Below the pieces are notes generated by a model. The model did not search any database. It had not been told where the DNA came from and worked only from the letters and a program-made list of their open reading frames with translations. Source: Bactericera cockerelli (lineage: Eukaryota > Arthropoda > Insecta > Hemiptera > Triozidae). Taken from it: 64,000 nt of DNA. The DNA is taken from assembly GCA_024516035.1 (NCBI GenBank), contig CM044958.1, forward strand, positions 46,573,205 through 46,637,204. Direction: 5' to 3'. Position 1 is the first letter of the stretch. The number at the start of each line of letters is the position of its first letter. Position numbers and translations under genes: made by a program. This document shows, one piece after another, positions 54,451-64,000 of the stretch.

Positions 54451-55381
54451 GCGGATGCCTCGATTCCTTACGACAAAACAATGAAATCTCTAGTCATTAG
54501 TGTGCAGACTCTTCTCCTTCTCTCAATCTTTAACGATCGTACGTTTGTTCAATTTTTTTAGCTCTTTAAAACAATTAATTATTGATAAATTTTCAAAAGT
54601 TGTGTTAAAAAGTGAAAAAAATGAAGAACGAACAACGAACTACCTGTTATCACCTGTTTATTTTCAAGTCATCGTCATACAGATACTTGAAAATAGGTAC
54701 CTAGTTCTCGTGCGAGAGATGGGGGGGATAGAGTTTGCACCTAATCAAAGCCGGTTTCTACAAAATCGCGGCCGGCCGGTAATTGTAAATAACCTTTTTT
54801 TTTTATTAAAGTGGGTAGGTATAAATAGTTCTTGTGGTAATATATAAATTCATTTCCAACTCCAACAGTACTCCCTAAGATACCAATCAACCTCCCTGCT
54901 CGTCCGTAATAATAAATTTGCATAATAATAAATAATATACCTTTCTCTTGAGTGTGTTTTCTCGTTCAAAGTGTTTTTGATCTAAGTGGTAAATAAAATC
55001 AAATCAATTCTTTTTTTAATAATACCTACCGGTGAATAAATAATAACAGTTTCAACACTTGGTTACATTAACAATTTCAAAGTTCCTGTATAAGTTAGTT
55101 TCAAAGTTCCGGTCGGTAATGTAGGTTTTAAAAAAATGTAAAACCTTGTAAATAATAATACCTAGTATAATAATTTTAACATAGTGAAGGGTGAAGTTTT
55201 TACTAATGAATAAGAGTGAACATTCATATAAGTTTTAACATAACTTGAAATTACTAGTATAGTTTAACTTTAGAAACATGTTGAATTTAATTTAAATAGA
55301 CATAAATTTCAATTTCTATTTATCCCTGTACGTACCTACTTTTGTAAACAACTATTCATCTCTGCATAACCTTCTGAGACC

Positions 55382-55454
55382 ATGGAGTCATTAGTAACAA
55401 CTGGCGATCTTCTTCGACAATGGGACCTAGCAGAATACGTAGAATTGTTTGAAA
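55382..55454 (+). CDS. Transposon ORF1 exon 1
   Basis: MESLVTTGDLLRQWDLAEYV then ELFE; donor GTAAGT; ends in phase 1. Confidence 0.7.
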
Positions 55455-58429
55455 GTAAGTAGAAAATTCATACTTCAATTTATTACTGGTGATGTTTAAC
55501 CTAAAACCAACCAAAGCATACTGTGAGAACAAATAAACTAATCGCCATTTTCTTTTACTATCAATAATAAAATATTAAATTTGACAAACTAAAAATAATG
55601 GTTAAAAAAAGTTGTTATTCAATGGTACAAAAGGCTAGCAGTCTTAGGGATTGAGAAATTGCACTATTGCCAATTTGAAATCTTGAAGATTGCCATTTGT
55701 TTCAGTCATGAAGAACATTAAGAGACTTATTAGCCTCAAAAGTTAGTAGTGTTTCTATCTTTTATTAATTAGTTTCATCTTTCTATGTTTCAGGACACAA
55801 AATAACTCCGCAACTCCTTCGAGTGCTGAAAGAAGATCAGTGTTACAGGTTGATAGACTGCATGGGTGACGTCATGACATTAATCCAAAAACGAGATCAA
55901 TGGGTGCAGGTAAGATCGACTTTCAATACAGATGGTTTTAAAATGAGATTTCGCTTGATACCGAGTGTGTGTGGGTGGGGAGGGGGTTAGAACCTTGATA
56001 TAACGTACCTCGATACAGCGTAAACCTTGATATAACGTTGAAATCTTACTTTCCCTTCCTCACAGAATAGGAAAACTCTATACAATGTAAAAGAAAACAA
56101 AAGGTGAACTTACCTCTAAACAACGTAATTTTCTGGACCTCTATACAACGTAATATATTTAAGTTTAGGAAGTCGAGTTTTCACATGCGCTGACTCCTGA
56201 CATGACTGATAATGCTTTTACTATACTTGAAAAATAGGCCATATCCCTTGAATTACGGTATGTCGAGGTTCTACTGTACCTTCATTACTCACGAGTCCTT
56301 TCTACATGTGTGTGTACTCATGTGTGCGTGTGGGTTTTATTGCTTAAGCAAGTTGATGATGGCCGCCAGTTTTTGATTCAATTCGTCTTTTTCCCAGGAT
56401 ACGGAGAACACGCAGAACACGGCGGACACAGATAACGTACACTATCAGACAGCAGCAACGTTATCTTCTGACGCTACACCAGCAGCAACGTTTTTCTCCA
56501 ATGTGCAGTTATCTGCTGACACGGACAACTGGAATGCAAACGTCCTCACATCTACGCCATCTTCGTCATGGACCGAGTCCCAATCCTCGCAATTTACTAA
56601 TTGGACATGTTCCACTAATTCAAATACCAGTAATGTGTTCTTAGATTCCCCCTCTTTCAATGACTCTCTCAGTGGGTCACTTGTGCAAAGTCCTCCAGTA
56701 ATGCAAAACACAAGTACTCCAAGCCAGGAGTACTTGGTAATTGATTCAAATTTTGTAAGAGCATCTTTAGAACATAGCCCTTCTATGAAAGCTTATCTTA
56801 TTAAAAGCAAATTGGAATCCAGCCACGAAAGACGTAATGTTGCCCGTACAGTAATAGAGAGAATTTTGTCTCCATGTCCCGAAAGACATATATCTAGTGT
56901 TGAATATACATTGTTGGCCACCCAAATTTGCTCTTTATTCCTAGAAGAAGCCAAAGCTTCTTGGTATTCTCCCTATAAACCTCCAACCGACGTGTCCCCA
57001 AAAATGGTCGCCAGTGGACTTCTTTACGAAGCGGGCAGACGGTTGAGACAAAAAACATTAAAAAATCAAGGGAATGAAGTAGTAAATAAAAGAAGGAGAA
57101 GGAGCTCGGTCCAAATGACATCTGATGAAGATTCTGCTGCCCATGGAGTCACCAAGGATGTCTTCTCTGAAGTTGGTAAGTCATAGAATAGAATATACTT
57201 TTTTTTTTAGGTAGGATTCAACGTCGCTTTCAACTGCTAAGGTCATATCACAACGGGGGTTTTACCCTCCATGCGCTAGGTTTACCAATTCTAGCTACTC
57301 ACGTTAACCTCACCCAGCCTGAGTGGGGCCGGGACTAGCCAGCATCACATGGGTGATACCTGGATGGTAACCCATCCAATTACCATCTATGCGCGACGTT
57401 TCTTAACTTGAATATAAAATAGTTCAGAATTGAAAAATAATGGGGGTCTATTTCGATACTTTTTTGATATCTATAACTTTTTCGTTACGTTTTTAATGAA
57501 GGAAGAAGGAAAGTCTCAATTTTTCCATCACTTTCTCTTTTTTATCTCTTGCTAATTTTCTTCTATTTCTGCTTTCAGAATCACCTTGCAGTGGATATTT
57601 GACGTGGTTGCAAGGAGTGACTGGGCAAGAAGATTTGGAAACAATCACAAAGAGATGGCAGGATACGTCTGCTGTACGGATGGCCTGCTTGTCGGAGGGA
57701 AAACCCAAGTACACATCAATCCTGGAGTACTTTCAGACATTCCCGGTCTTGAAATCCTCCTTGGGAGCCAGACTGTTTGAAATAGACTTTGAGCATCTCT
57801 ATCCAGACAAGGCAGACAGCCTCTTCAAGGCAATGCTTGAATTGCGACCAACCATACTCCATGTAGCGGTGAATACAATGGCGTCCCTGCGAGACAAAGA
57901 AGCATGTTCCATCCTTAGGAATACTTTTGATGCAATCACGCCCGACAGTAATGTGGACGCGATGAATGCACAGTGTCTTCTTTTTCTTCCATTTATAACC
58001 GACACTCCCAGCCAGAAGACAGTGAGGAAAGAATCTTGGAAGCCATCACGAACAGAAGTACGGAATGGATTCATCTTACAGGTACTTTCCTCATCAAATT
58101 TAATTAGTGAAAGGCTAAAAAAAACAGAGTTTGCACTTCAGAAGAAGAGACCCATACTACCTTATGTTTTGTATGTGGGGAACTTCACAAATCCTGAATC
58201 CATATATGTAATAGTTGATGACATTATGTATGAAAGACAAACCATATTGGATGCAGTACATTTGTGTTTTCAAATATTCTTTGTGTGTCACACTCATTAC
58301 CCAGAAGAGAGCAATCACATTTGGCTTGCTCTCCAGAGAGGAGTCTATCAAATTAAAACAGAACATGATAGACTTCATTCCCCATGTAAAACTCTTTTAA
58401 CAAATTTAGGTCTTCAGGCACATATCTAG
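55382..58429 (+). CDS. Transposon ORF1: SAM-domain protein, 605 aa, four exons
   Basis: Exons 55382-55454, 55794-55909, 56398-57175, 57579-58429; GT/AG borders and phases (1,0,1) agree. The start lies in GACCATGG, a good translation context. Residues 9-62 (LLRQWDLAEYVELF...LLRVLKEDQCYRLI) look like a SAM domain, a protein or nucleic-acid interaction fold. Then comes a Ser/Thr-rich stretch (about 70-160), a basic RRRRRS motif (about 305, possible nuclear signal), and a C-terminal region with GYLTWLQGVTGQ, ILEYFQTFP and EIDFEHLYP that resembles uncharacterised animal proteins. By analogy with CACTA TnpA it may bind subterminal repeats; this is inference. Only 62 bp separate its stop from ORF2. 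Confidence 0.7.
55794..55909 (+). CDS. Transposon ORF1 exon 2
   Basis: Acceptor TATGTTTCAG; completes the SAM-like domain (HKITPQLLRVLKEDQCYRL, IDCMGDVMTLIQKRDQW); donor GTAAGA. Confidence 0.7.
55986..56278. mobile_element. Decayed MITE in ORF1 intron 2
   Basis: AACCTTGATATAACGTACCT at left and TATGTCGAGGTTCTACTG|TA at right; an internal repeat of CTTGATATAACG. Confidence 0.5.
56398..57175 (+). CDS. Transposon ORF1 exon 3
   Basis: Acceptor TTTTTCCCAG, donor GTAAGT. Ser/Thr/Asn-rich first half, then VRASLEHSPSMKAYLIK and YEAGRRLRQKTLKNQG. Confidence 0.75.
57206..57412 (-). mobile_element. 5S-derived SINE in ORF1 intron 3
   Basis: TTCAACGTCGCTTTCAACTG, ACCTCACCCAGCCTGAGTGG, GGTAACCCATCC, GCGACGTTTCTTAACTT. 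Confidence 0.65.
57579..58429 (+). CDS. Transposon ORF1 exon 4
   Basis: Acceptor CTGCTTTCAG; 282 codons and TAG. It has the ILEYFQTFPVLKSSLGARLF motif and a regular-looking C-terminal domain with IYVIVDDIMYERQTILDAV. Confidence 0.75.
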
Positions 58430-58491
58430 GGAGTAGATTTGCAGGGATGAATAGAAATTGAAATTTAAGGTTCCTTTATTGTTTTTAAAAA

Positions 58492-60936
58492 ATGTTCATT
58501 TGTTATGATTGTAAGAAAGAGTTTGATAATGTGCCTAAACTGATAGACCACATTAAACAATCTTGTATTGCACGTAAACGAAATGTAATAGCACAATATA
58601 CGTGTGGCCAAGAATTTTGCTTTAGGCATTTTTCCTCATCAAATTCGTTACGTCGCCATTTATTAAGTCAGCATGTTCATCATTTCTTAGATGAAAGTTC
58701 GATGGTACCAGAGGCTAGATATTTAGATTCTGTTAGTCTTGATCCTGGAACCACTATAAGCCTTGCTGTAAACGCAGAATTGACACTAATTCTGAGTGAA
58801 ACAAAAAAAAAAATTCAAGAGGGTATACTTCGTTTTGTGTCATCTTTGTACACAAATCCTGGTATACCTCGCTCATCTATTCAGAATTTTATGTCTGACT
58901 TTGAACAATTCATGCTGATTTATAATGGGAGTATTTTACAAGGAGTTAACTTTTTGGTACATCATAATATTTCACATTTAAGAATTGCCGAGAGTGTCAA
59001 AGATTTTCTGAGATTAGGTACTAGTGAAGTAACTAATTTCAATTCAGACTATAAAAGACTCCAAGCCTTTGAAAAACGTGGTACTTTCATACCTTCTCAA
59101 GAAATTACAATAGGTTCACGCCTAGAACTTGTCAAGGGAAAAATGTGTCAAGTACCTTGTACAATGCAAATCATACCGATAGATTTAGTGTTGAAAAATT
59201 TCTTATCCATTGATTATATTTTTGAAGATATTTCTGAGTATTTAAATAGCCTGAATGAATGCCCGTCCACCTTGTTGAAAAATATTGTCCATGGCTCGAC
59301 ATGGAAATCCCAAAATTTCAAAAATTCGAATAATGAATTACATTTACCGCTAACACTGTACTTTGACGAGTACGAGCCGAACAATGCGCTCTCAAGTCAT
59401 GCAGGTGTGCAAAAGTTAGCTGGAGTTTATGTAGGCTTACCTTTCCTGCCTCCTAAGTGGAGTTCGAAGTTGATTAATATTCTCATATTGGGAGTTTTTC
59501 ATGCACATGATCGCCGTGCGTTTGGCAATAAGGCAGTTTTTCAGAAAATCATTGACACTCTTAATAGCTTAAGTATTTTAGGGGTTAAGTTAAAAAATAG
59601 TCACTTTGATGGTATCGTAAAATTCCATGTGGTTTGCTTAACAGGTGACAATCTGGGTTTGAATGGAATTTTGGGGTTTGTAGAAAGTTTTGTTGCAAAT
59701 TATTGTTGTCGCATTTGCTCTGCGGACAGAGCTCGACTAGGTACTATGGTTGTAGAAGATAAATCATTATTGCGAAACATGGAATCTTACGATATGCATT
59801 TAGAGCAGGATGACACATCGTTGACAGGTTTAAAAGAAAAGTGTGTTTTCTTAGACCTAAAACATTTTAATTTATTTGAAAATGTGGCAGTTGATATTTT
59901 ACATGACTATCTTGAGGGCTGTTGTAAATATGTTATGTCCTTTGTTGTAAATTACATTGTTAAAACGGTAAAAGCTGTGTCTACGTCCGTTTTAAAGGGT
60001 ATTGTCTTTTCCTTTGATTACGGCCCTGATAAAATAAACAAACCCGTCAATATAATTCATGATGATGACACATCAAAAATTAAATTGAAATGTACGGGCT
60101 CAGAAATGATGGTTTTTGTAAGATATTTCGCTTTACTAGTGGGTGAATACATATCTGAAGAGGATAAAGTCTGGGAACTGTACCGTCAGTTACGTGAAGT
60201 ATTGGACCGAATTATGACTGAGAAAGTAACTCCTGCTGATGTTGTACAGCTAAAAGACTCTGTTGAGTACTTCTTAGAACTATACAGAGAAGTAACTAAT
60301 GATACTCTGAAACCAAAATTTCATTTTCTTCTCCATTATCCCGCCATGTTTTTAAAATTTGGTCCACTGGCAAGGGTTTCGACAATGCGATTTGAGGCAA
60401 AGCATAGAGTGTCAAAAATAGCAGCCCGAGCAGCTTGTAGTCGGATTAATATTTGTAAAACTGTAGCCGTGAGGCATCAGTTAACAATGCACGGGTTCTT
60501 CCTAAACATCTGTAAGCCTGCTGGTCTAGATTGTGGAAAAGCCACATTAATAGACTTGGGAAAATTTGAAAGCCTAAAAAAAGTGTTCCCCGACATTTAT
60601 CCCTCTGATATTTATTCTGTTAAATGGGTCGTGAGCGATTGTGAAAAAATCAATGAGAAAAGTATTTTGATAGCTGACCTCTTGTTTTCTGACATAGAGC
60701 CACAGCTTGTTCAGGTAGAGGATATTTACATCAACAAAGCCAATAGTGCCGTTCTTTTATCTTGTTCTCAGCTTACAAATCTAGGCTTCGATTTTCATTA
60801 TGTAGCGTATCAGGTTAAACATTCAATTGAAAAAGTGTACCTGACACTTGATGAGGTTTTCTCAAAAAAACCCAACACATTATCCGTTTTATCTAATGGC
60901 TCAATGTATGTAACACTTCGCACTAAAATAACTTAA
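58492..60936 (+). CDS. Transposon ORF2: EnSpm/CACTA-like transposase, 814 aa, intact
   Basis: The N-terminus holds two C2H2-like zinc fingers (ICYDCKKEFDNVPKLIDHIK; YTCGQEFCFRHFSSSNSLRR). The core has blocks typical of animal CACTA-type transposases: TLYFDEYEPNNAL with D292, LTGDNLGLNGILGFVESF with D386 followed by the zinc-knuckle-like CCRICSADR (405-411), and AVDILHDYLEGCCKYVM with D468, H471 and E475. D292/D386/E475 are candidates for the catalytic triad. The C-terminal part has KPKFHFLLHYPAMFLKFGP and MRFEAKHR. One exon, no stop or frameshift, AATAAA at 61069 after the stop. It would cut and join transposon ends in the nucleus. Superfamily call about 70% sure; that it is a transposase about 90%. 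Confidence 0.8.
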   Translation: MFICYDCKKEFDNVPKLIDHIKQSCIARKRNVIAQYTCGQEFCFRHFSSSNSLRRHLLSQHVHHFLDESSMVPEARYLDSVSLDPGTTISLAVNAELTLILSETKKKIQEGILRFVSSLYTNPGIPRSSIQNFMSDFEQFMLIYNGSILQGVNFLVHHNISHLRIAESVKDFLRLGTSEVTNFNSDYKRLQAFEKRGTFIPSQEITIGSRLELVKGKMCQVPCTMQIIPIDLVLKNFLSIDYIFEDISEYLNSLNECPSTLLKNIVHGSTWKSQNFKNSNNELHLPLTLYFDEYEPNNALSSHAGVQKLAGVYVGLPFLPPKWSSKLINILILGVFHAHDRRAFGNKAVFQKIIDTLNSLSILGVKLKNSHFDGIVKFHVVCLTGDNLGLNGILGFVESFVANYCCRICSADRARLGTMVVEDKSLLRNMESYDMHLEQDDTSLTGLKEKCVFLDLKHFNLFENVAVDILHDYLEGCCKYVMSFVVNYIVKTVKAVSTSVLKGIVFSFDYGPDKINKPVNIIHDDDTSKIKLKCTGSEMMVFVRYFALLVGEYISEEDKVWELYRQLREVLDRIMTEKVTPADVVQLKDSVEYFLELYREVTNDTLKPKFHFLLHYPAMFLKFGPLARVSTMRFEAKHRVSKIAARAACSRINICKTVAVRHQLTMHGFFLNICKPAGLDCGKATLIDLGKFESLKKVFPDIYPSDIYSVKWVVSDCEKINEKSILIADLLFSDIEPQLVQVEDIYINKANSAVLLSCSQLTNLGFDFHYVAYQVKHSIEKVYLTLDEVFSKKPNTLSVLSNGSMYVTLRTKIT

Positions 60937-61068
60937 TTACATCTTAAACTTGTAATCATTTGTAACTTGTAATCATTTGTTATTCTACATAAGTAACTTG
61001 TAATCATTTGTTATTCTACATAAATTTGTTGTTCTACATACTTATATACCTATATTATAAGCTCGCTC

Positions 61069-61074
61069 AATAAA
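61069..61074 (+). terminator. Poly(A) signal AATAAA after ORF2
   Basis: AATAAA 133 bp after the TAA stop, preceded by three copies of TTGTAATCATTTGTTATTC (one incomplete) in the 3' UTR. Confidence 0.5.
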
Positions 61075-61159
61075 TCTTACTCTCTTCATTTTGTTTAATC
61101 AAAATTATTATCTGTTATTATTCTTCTTCTTTTAAAGTCAACAGAATACAGGTTCAGAG

Positions 61160-61971
61160 GTTTCGTGAGGTATGCAGAAATATGCATGAATAGTAAGAAA
61201 TATTCATGCTTAATAAGCATGAATAGTAAGAAGTATTCATGCTTAATAAGCATGAATAGTAAGAAATATTCATGCTTAATAAGCATGAATAGGAAGAAAC
61301 ACTCATGCTAAATAAGCATGAATAGGAAGAAACACTCATGCTAAATAAGCATGAATAGGAAGAAACACTCATGCTAAATAAGCATGAATAGGAAAACACA
61401 TTCATGCTAAATATGCATGAACCTAAAAACCGTTCATGCCAATTATGTATAAAGGGGATGCATAAAATATGCAGAAATATGCATAAACGAAAATGCACCA
61501 TGCTAATTATGCATGATAGGGATGCATAAAATATGCAGAAATATGCATAAACGAAAATGCACCATGCTAATTATGCATGATAGGGATGCATAAAATATGC
61601 AGAAATATGCATAACGAAAATGCACCACGCTAATTATGCATGATAGGGATGCATAAAATATGCAGAAATATGCATAAACGAAAATGCACCACGCTAATTA
61701 TGTATGAATGGGATGCATAAAATATGCAGAAGTTTCATACAGTCTGTGTGACATTTAGGCAGAGTTTGCATAGTCTATGCATCCTTGTATGCATAAGATT
61801 GATGACGTCATCAATATTGATCAATATTGATGACGTCAGAGATAGCATGAATTCATGAAAACGCATTTATGAAAAAAATGAAAAAAACAGTCAGGCAGAA
61901 TGTGCAGATCCATATATTATGAAGAATTCTGCATGCTGACATGCAGAATTTGGCTAATTTTTTTCAGCGTG
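61160..61971 (+). repeat. Right subterminal region with palindromic arrays
   Basis: 61195-61425: about seven units of ~35 bp holding the palindrome CATGCTTAATAAGCATG or CATGCTAAATAAGCATG. 61435-61735: about five units of ~62 bp with GGGATGCATAAAATATGCAG and ATGCATAAACGAAAATGCAC. 61800-61842: TTGATGACGTCATCAA and ATTGATGACGTCA form a larger palindrome around TATTGATCAATA. Frames on the - strand are repeat products. Confidence 0.85.
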
Positions 61972-62164
61972 TACCTGTAAATAATAGATAGGTACCTATT
62001 CTATTCCTCGTTGACATGGCCGCTGTCGGTTTGGCATACTAATGAGACTGATCCTTAACCAAGGAACCGGTCATTGAAATGATTCTTACGTAGATTCTGA
62101 ATCAACTCCTTTCTTTTTCGAGAATATCCAACGTTTCTATACTCTCTCTAAGTATGAAAAAAAA

Positions 62165-62310
62165 GTTATCATATTTGTGTTATTCACTTTCATGATGTCA
62201 AAACTACTCAAACTCGCTTTACTAAATCTCCGCTGAACTTGGGACTTCAACCACCGACCTACAGGTTACAAGTCCGACTCCTTGTCGATCGAGCTACTGA
62301 GGTCGGTGTA
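62165..62310 (-). mobile_element. SINE C, full length
   Basis: ATCATATTTGTGTTATTCAC, AAACTCGCTTTACTAAATCT, CACCGACCTACAGGTTACAA. Confidence 0.7.
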
Positions 62311-63310
62311 AGTGTGAAAAAATCGAAGATGAAGCTAAGCGTTAATGGTTTGTTAAACACGCTCTCTTTTAGCCAAGTTATGAAACAGTCTGGCTTATCT
62401 TAGCTTTAGTCCTTACTTAAGATTCAGCCCTTAAGAACACTGGAGTTAGGCTACATCTGCCGAAATTAAGACCCACTTGATGGACTAATATACGATTATG
62501 TACGTATATATTTCGTTAATTAATTATTTCACTCAAATATATGCTGAGACAAAAATCAAACCTGTACCTTAACACCACCCTCTTGACTAGAGGTCCACTT
62601 TTTGACTTTGCTAGTCATTCTTCCACTAAGATTGGTTTGTAGACAGTAATAATATTTAATTGTGCAGTTCTTGAGGACAATGCGACTACTTTTGTGTCAA
62701 GTTCCATTCGCTTCCGCCATAATTTGCGCGAATGACTAGCTTCTTTTAAAAATAGGTCTAGTGCCTCAAGTTCAAACACCTATAAAAATAGAACTTACTT
62801 CCAAAATTAATCACGATATCATGAATAAGAATGTGTACTTGGGTGTACCAATACCTAATATAATAATTATATCTATAGTACCTATGTAGTACATGTACCT
62901 ACGTAGAATAAGTACCTACTCGTTATAATTATTTTTGTTTCATATATCTATGTACCGAGTTTTTTAAACTTATATAAAAAGAAAACATTAAACACTATTG
63001 AATGAATGAAACTATTAGAAAAACTTTCTACGAGTTTCTAGAATGACAACTTGACAACTTAAGGAGAAGTTCCTTTTGTGAAAACTCGAAGAGAACTTCA
63101 CGATTCTAATTTAATATGTTTCATGGCCCAAGTTCCCAGGCTCTGCCTTGCAGACGAATGGGGTTGGGTGGAAGAGAACTGTCCAAAGAACCGTGCCTTG
63201 CTGAACAATGACTTGGGGAAAAAAAAGAAATTGCAGTTTCATATTTCTAGGCAGGTTGAACTACTTCTTCAAGTTAACTATAGGTACATATCTATTTAGA
63301 TTAAATGAAT
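62311..63310. other. AT-rich DNA, no feature recognised
   Basis: The 73-codon frame at 63078-63299 (FMAQVPRLCLADEWGWVEEN) shows no family resemblance that I recognise and no clear splice context; it is left as non-coding. Confidence 0.4.
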
Positions 63311-63311
63311 A

Positions 63312-63535
63312 ATACTCGTACTGTCTGGGTAAAGCTAAGTGGTACAGGCATAAAAATAGTTTTCAGCACTTTTTTGAATCTAGAGATTCCAGAGTTCGCG
63401 GGTTCGATACCCAGCCATGTTATCCTCGCATTTTTACCACATAATAAAACGTCTTGGGCTTACTGCTGGAATAATGGGACATAGGTATTTAGGTAATAGT
63501 CCTAATCGGGTAGTACAAAAAAGGTGATATTATTA
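63312..63535 (+). mobile_element. SINE E
   Basis: GATTCCAGAGTTCGCGGGTT, TTACCACATAATAAAACGTC, TGGGCTTACTGCTGGAATAA, tail ATTATTATTATA. Confidence 0.7.
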
Positions 63536-63867
63536 TTATACATTTTTAGATAAAATTGGTAACGAATAGGTAGGAAAAGAAAGTCTTATAATTCATTTTT
63601 TTAAATGTCAATGACCGAATAAATGTCAATTAAAAAAGAAAAAAAGTCTCCATCGTCAAAGCACAATTACTCAGACTCTCCTCACAAAGTCTAAGCTCTC
63701 CTTGAGATCTTTTTGAATATCTACTTCTTATTTTTATTTTAATAATAAATAATAAAATTGTAATAAATGGGAATACATCCCGTCAATTCTTGTTAAAAAA
63801 AAATTGTTTCTTTTTGTTGCCTAATAAGTCGGATTTACAATTTAAGTCGGATTGACTCCCGTAAAAT

Positions 63868-64000
63868 ATCAAAAAAAAAAAAAAAAAAAAAAATAAGTGT
63901 CAAACTTCAATGGTCCTAGCCTCGCTTGACGTTGTTCAACTTTAGTGACACAACGTGAAGTGGTGGTGTATTCAACTTGCCGTTGACGCAAAGCGACAGT
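63868..64000 (-). mobile_element. 5S-derived SINE, cut by window edge
   Basis: Poly(A), then AATGGTCCTAGCCTCGCTTG, ACGTTGTTCAACTTTAGTGA and TATTCAACTTGCCGTTGACG (5S head complement). Confidence 0.55.

Larger units (their letters stand above)
52471..61971 (+). mobile_element. Apparently complete EnSpm/CACTA-like DNA transposon, 9.5 kb, two genes
   Basis: Ends are CACGCTAAAAAAAG (52471) and the complement of CACGCTGAAAAAAATTAG (to 61971), flanked by TA on each side (52469-52470 and 61972-61973). Both ends carry long subterminal arrays rich in CATGCA, TTCATGAA and TGCATAA motifs, as in CACTA elements where subterminal repeats bind an accessory protein. Two + strand genes lie inside: a SAM-domain ORF1 with introns and a transposase-like ORF2 without visible breaks. 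SINEs and a MITE have inserted in non-coding parts, so it is not newly arrived. Superfamily assignment is from termini, architecture and transposase motifs, not from a search. Confidence 0.75.

Noticed and set aside
61095..61501. - strand frames with repeated CLFSMSVSSYS and HEYFLLFMLIK
   Set aside because: Translations of the palindromic subterminal array of the transposon.

Overview
The window is nuclear DNA of an animal, most likely an arthropod and quite possibly an insect. The reasons are spliced genes with long AT-rich introns and GC-richer exons, many tRNA-derived and 5S-rRNA-derived SINEs, TA- and TTAA-flanked MITEs, and a VWC/FN3 receptor of the type annotated in insects as 'putative epidermal cell surface receptor'. 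The species cannot be named from this sequence.

Layout. (1) 1-15153, + strand: the 3' part of a tubulin glutamylase gene of the TTLL5 type, in six visible exons. Its second visible intron holds a decayed DIRS-like tyrosine-recombinase retroelement (about 3.6-9.9 kb) with a 124-bp inverted repeat and an internal minisatellite of about 114 bp. (2) 16-24 kb: AT-rich intergenic DNA with MITEs and SINEs. (3) 26224-47123, - strand, tail-to-tail with TTLL5: fifteen exons whose phases all agree. They encode a type I membrane protein with four VWC-like modules, four FN3 modules, one transmembrane helix and an NPxY tail; the 5' end is not identified. A phase-compatible candidate alternative last exon lies at 23972-24052. 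(4) 48.8-50.7 kb: a minisatellite block duplicated in tandem with a 924-bp offset. (5) 52471-61971: an apparently complete 9.5-kb two-gene DNA transposon of EnSpm/CACTA type. It has CACGCTRAAAAAA termini, a TA target duplication, palindrome-rich subterminal arrays, a four-exon ORF1 with a SAM-like domain and an intact 814-aa transposase-like ORF2. (6) 62-64 kb: AT-rich DNA with SINEs.

The most unusual pattern is that tandem repeats in both host genes repeatedly straddle or abut exon/intron junctions. At least ten junctions have been copied outward, from one extra copy to about forty, each copy carrying a splice-site-like sequence with its exon or intron edge. At two acceptors in TTLL5 and the receptor and three donors in TTLL5 the copies include true exon sequence. 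This could affect splicing, may be a source of intron growth or of new splice sites, and is hard to explain as chance minisatellite placement. The second notable pattern is a modular SINE system in which one body is joined either to a tRNA-like head or to a 5S-rRNA-like head. Two nearly identical 5S copies have clear target-site duplications.
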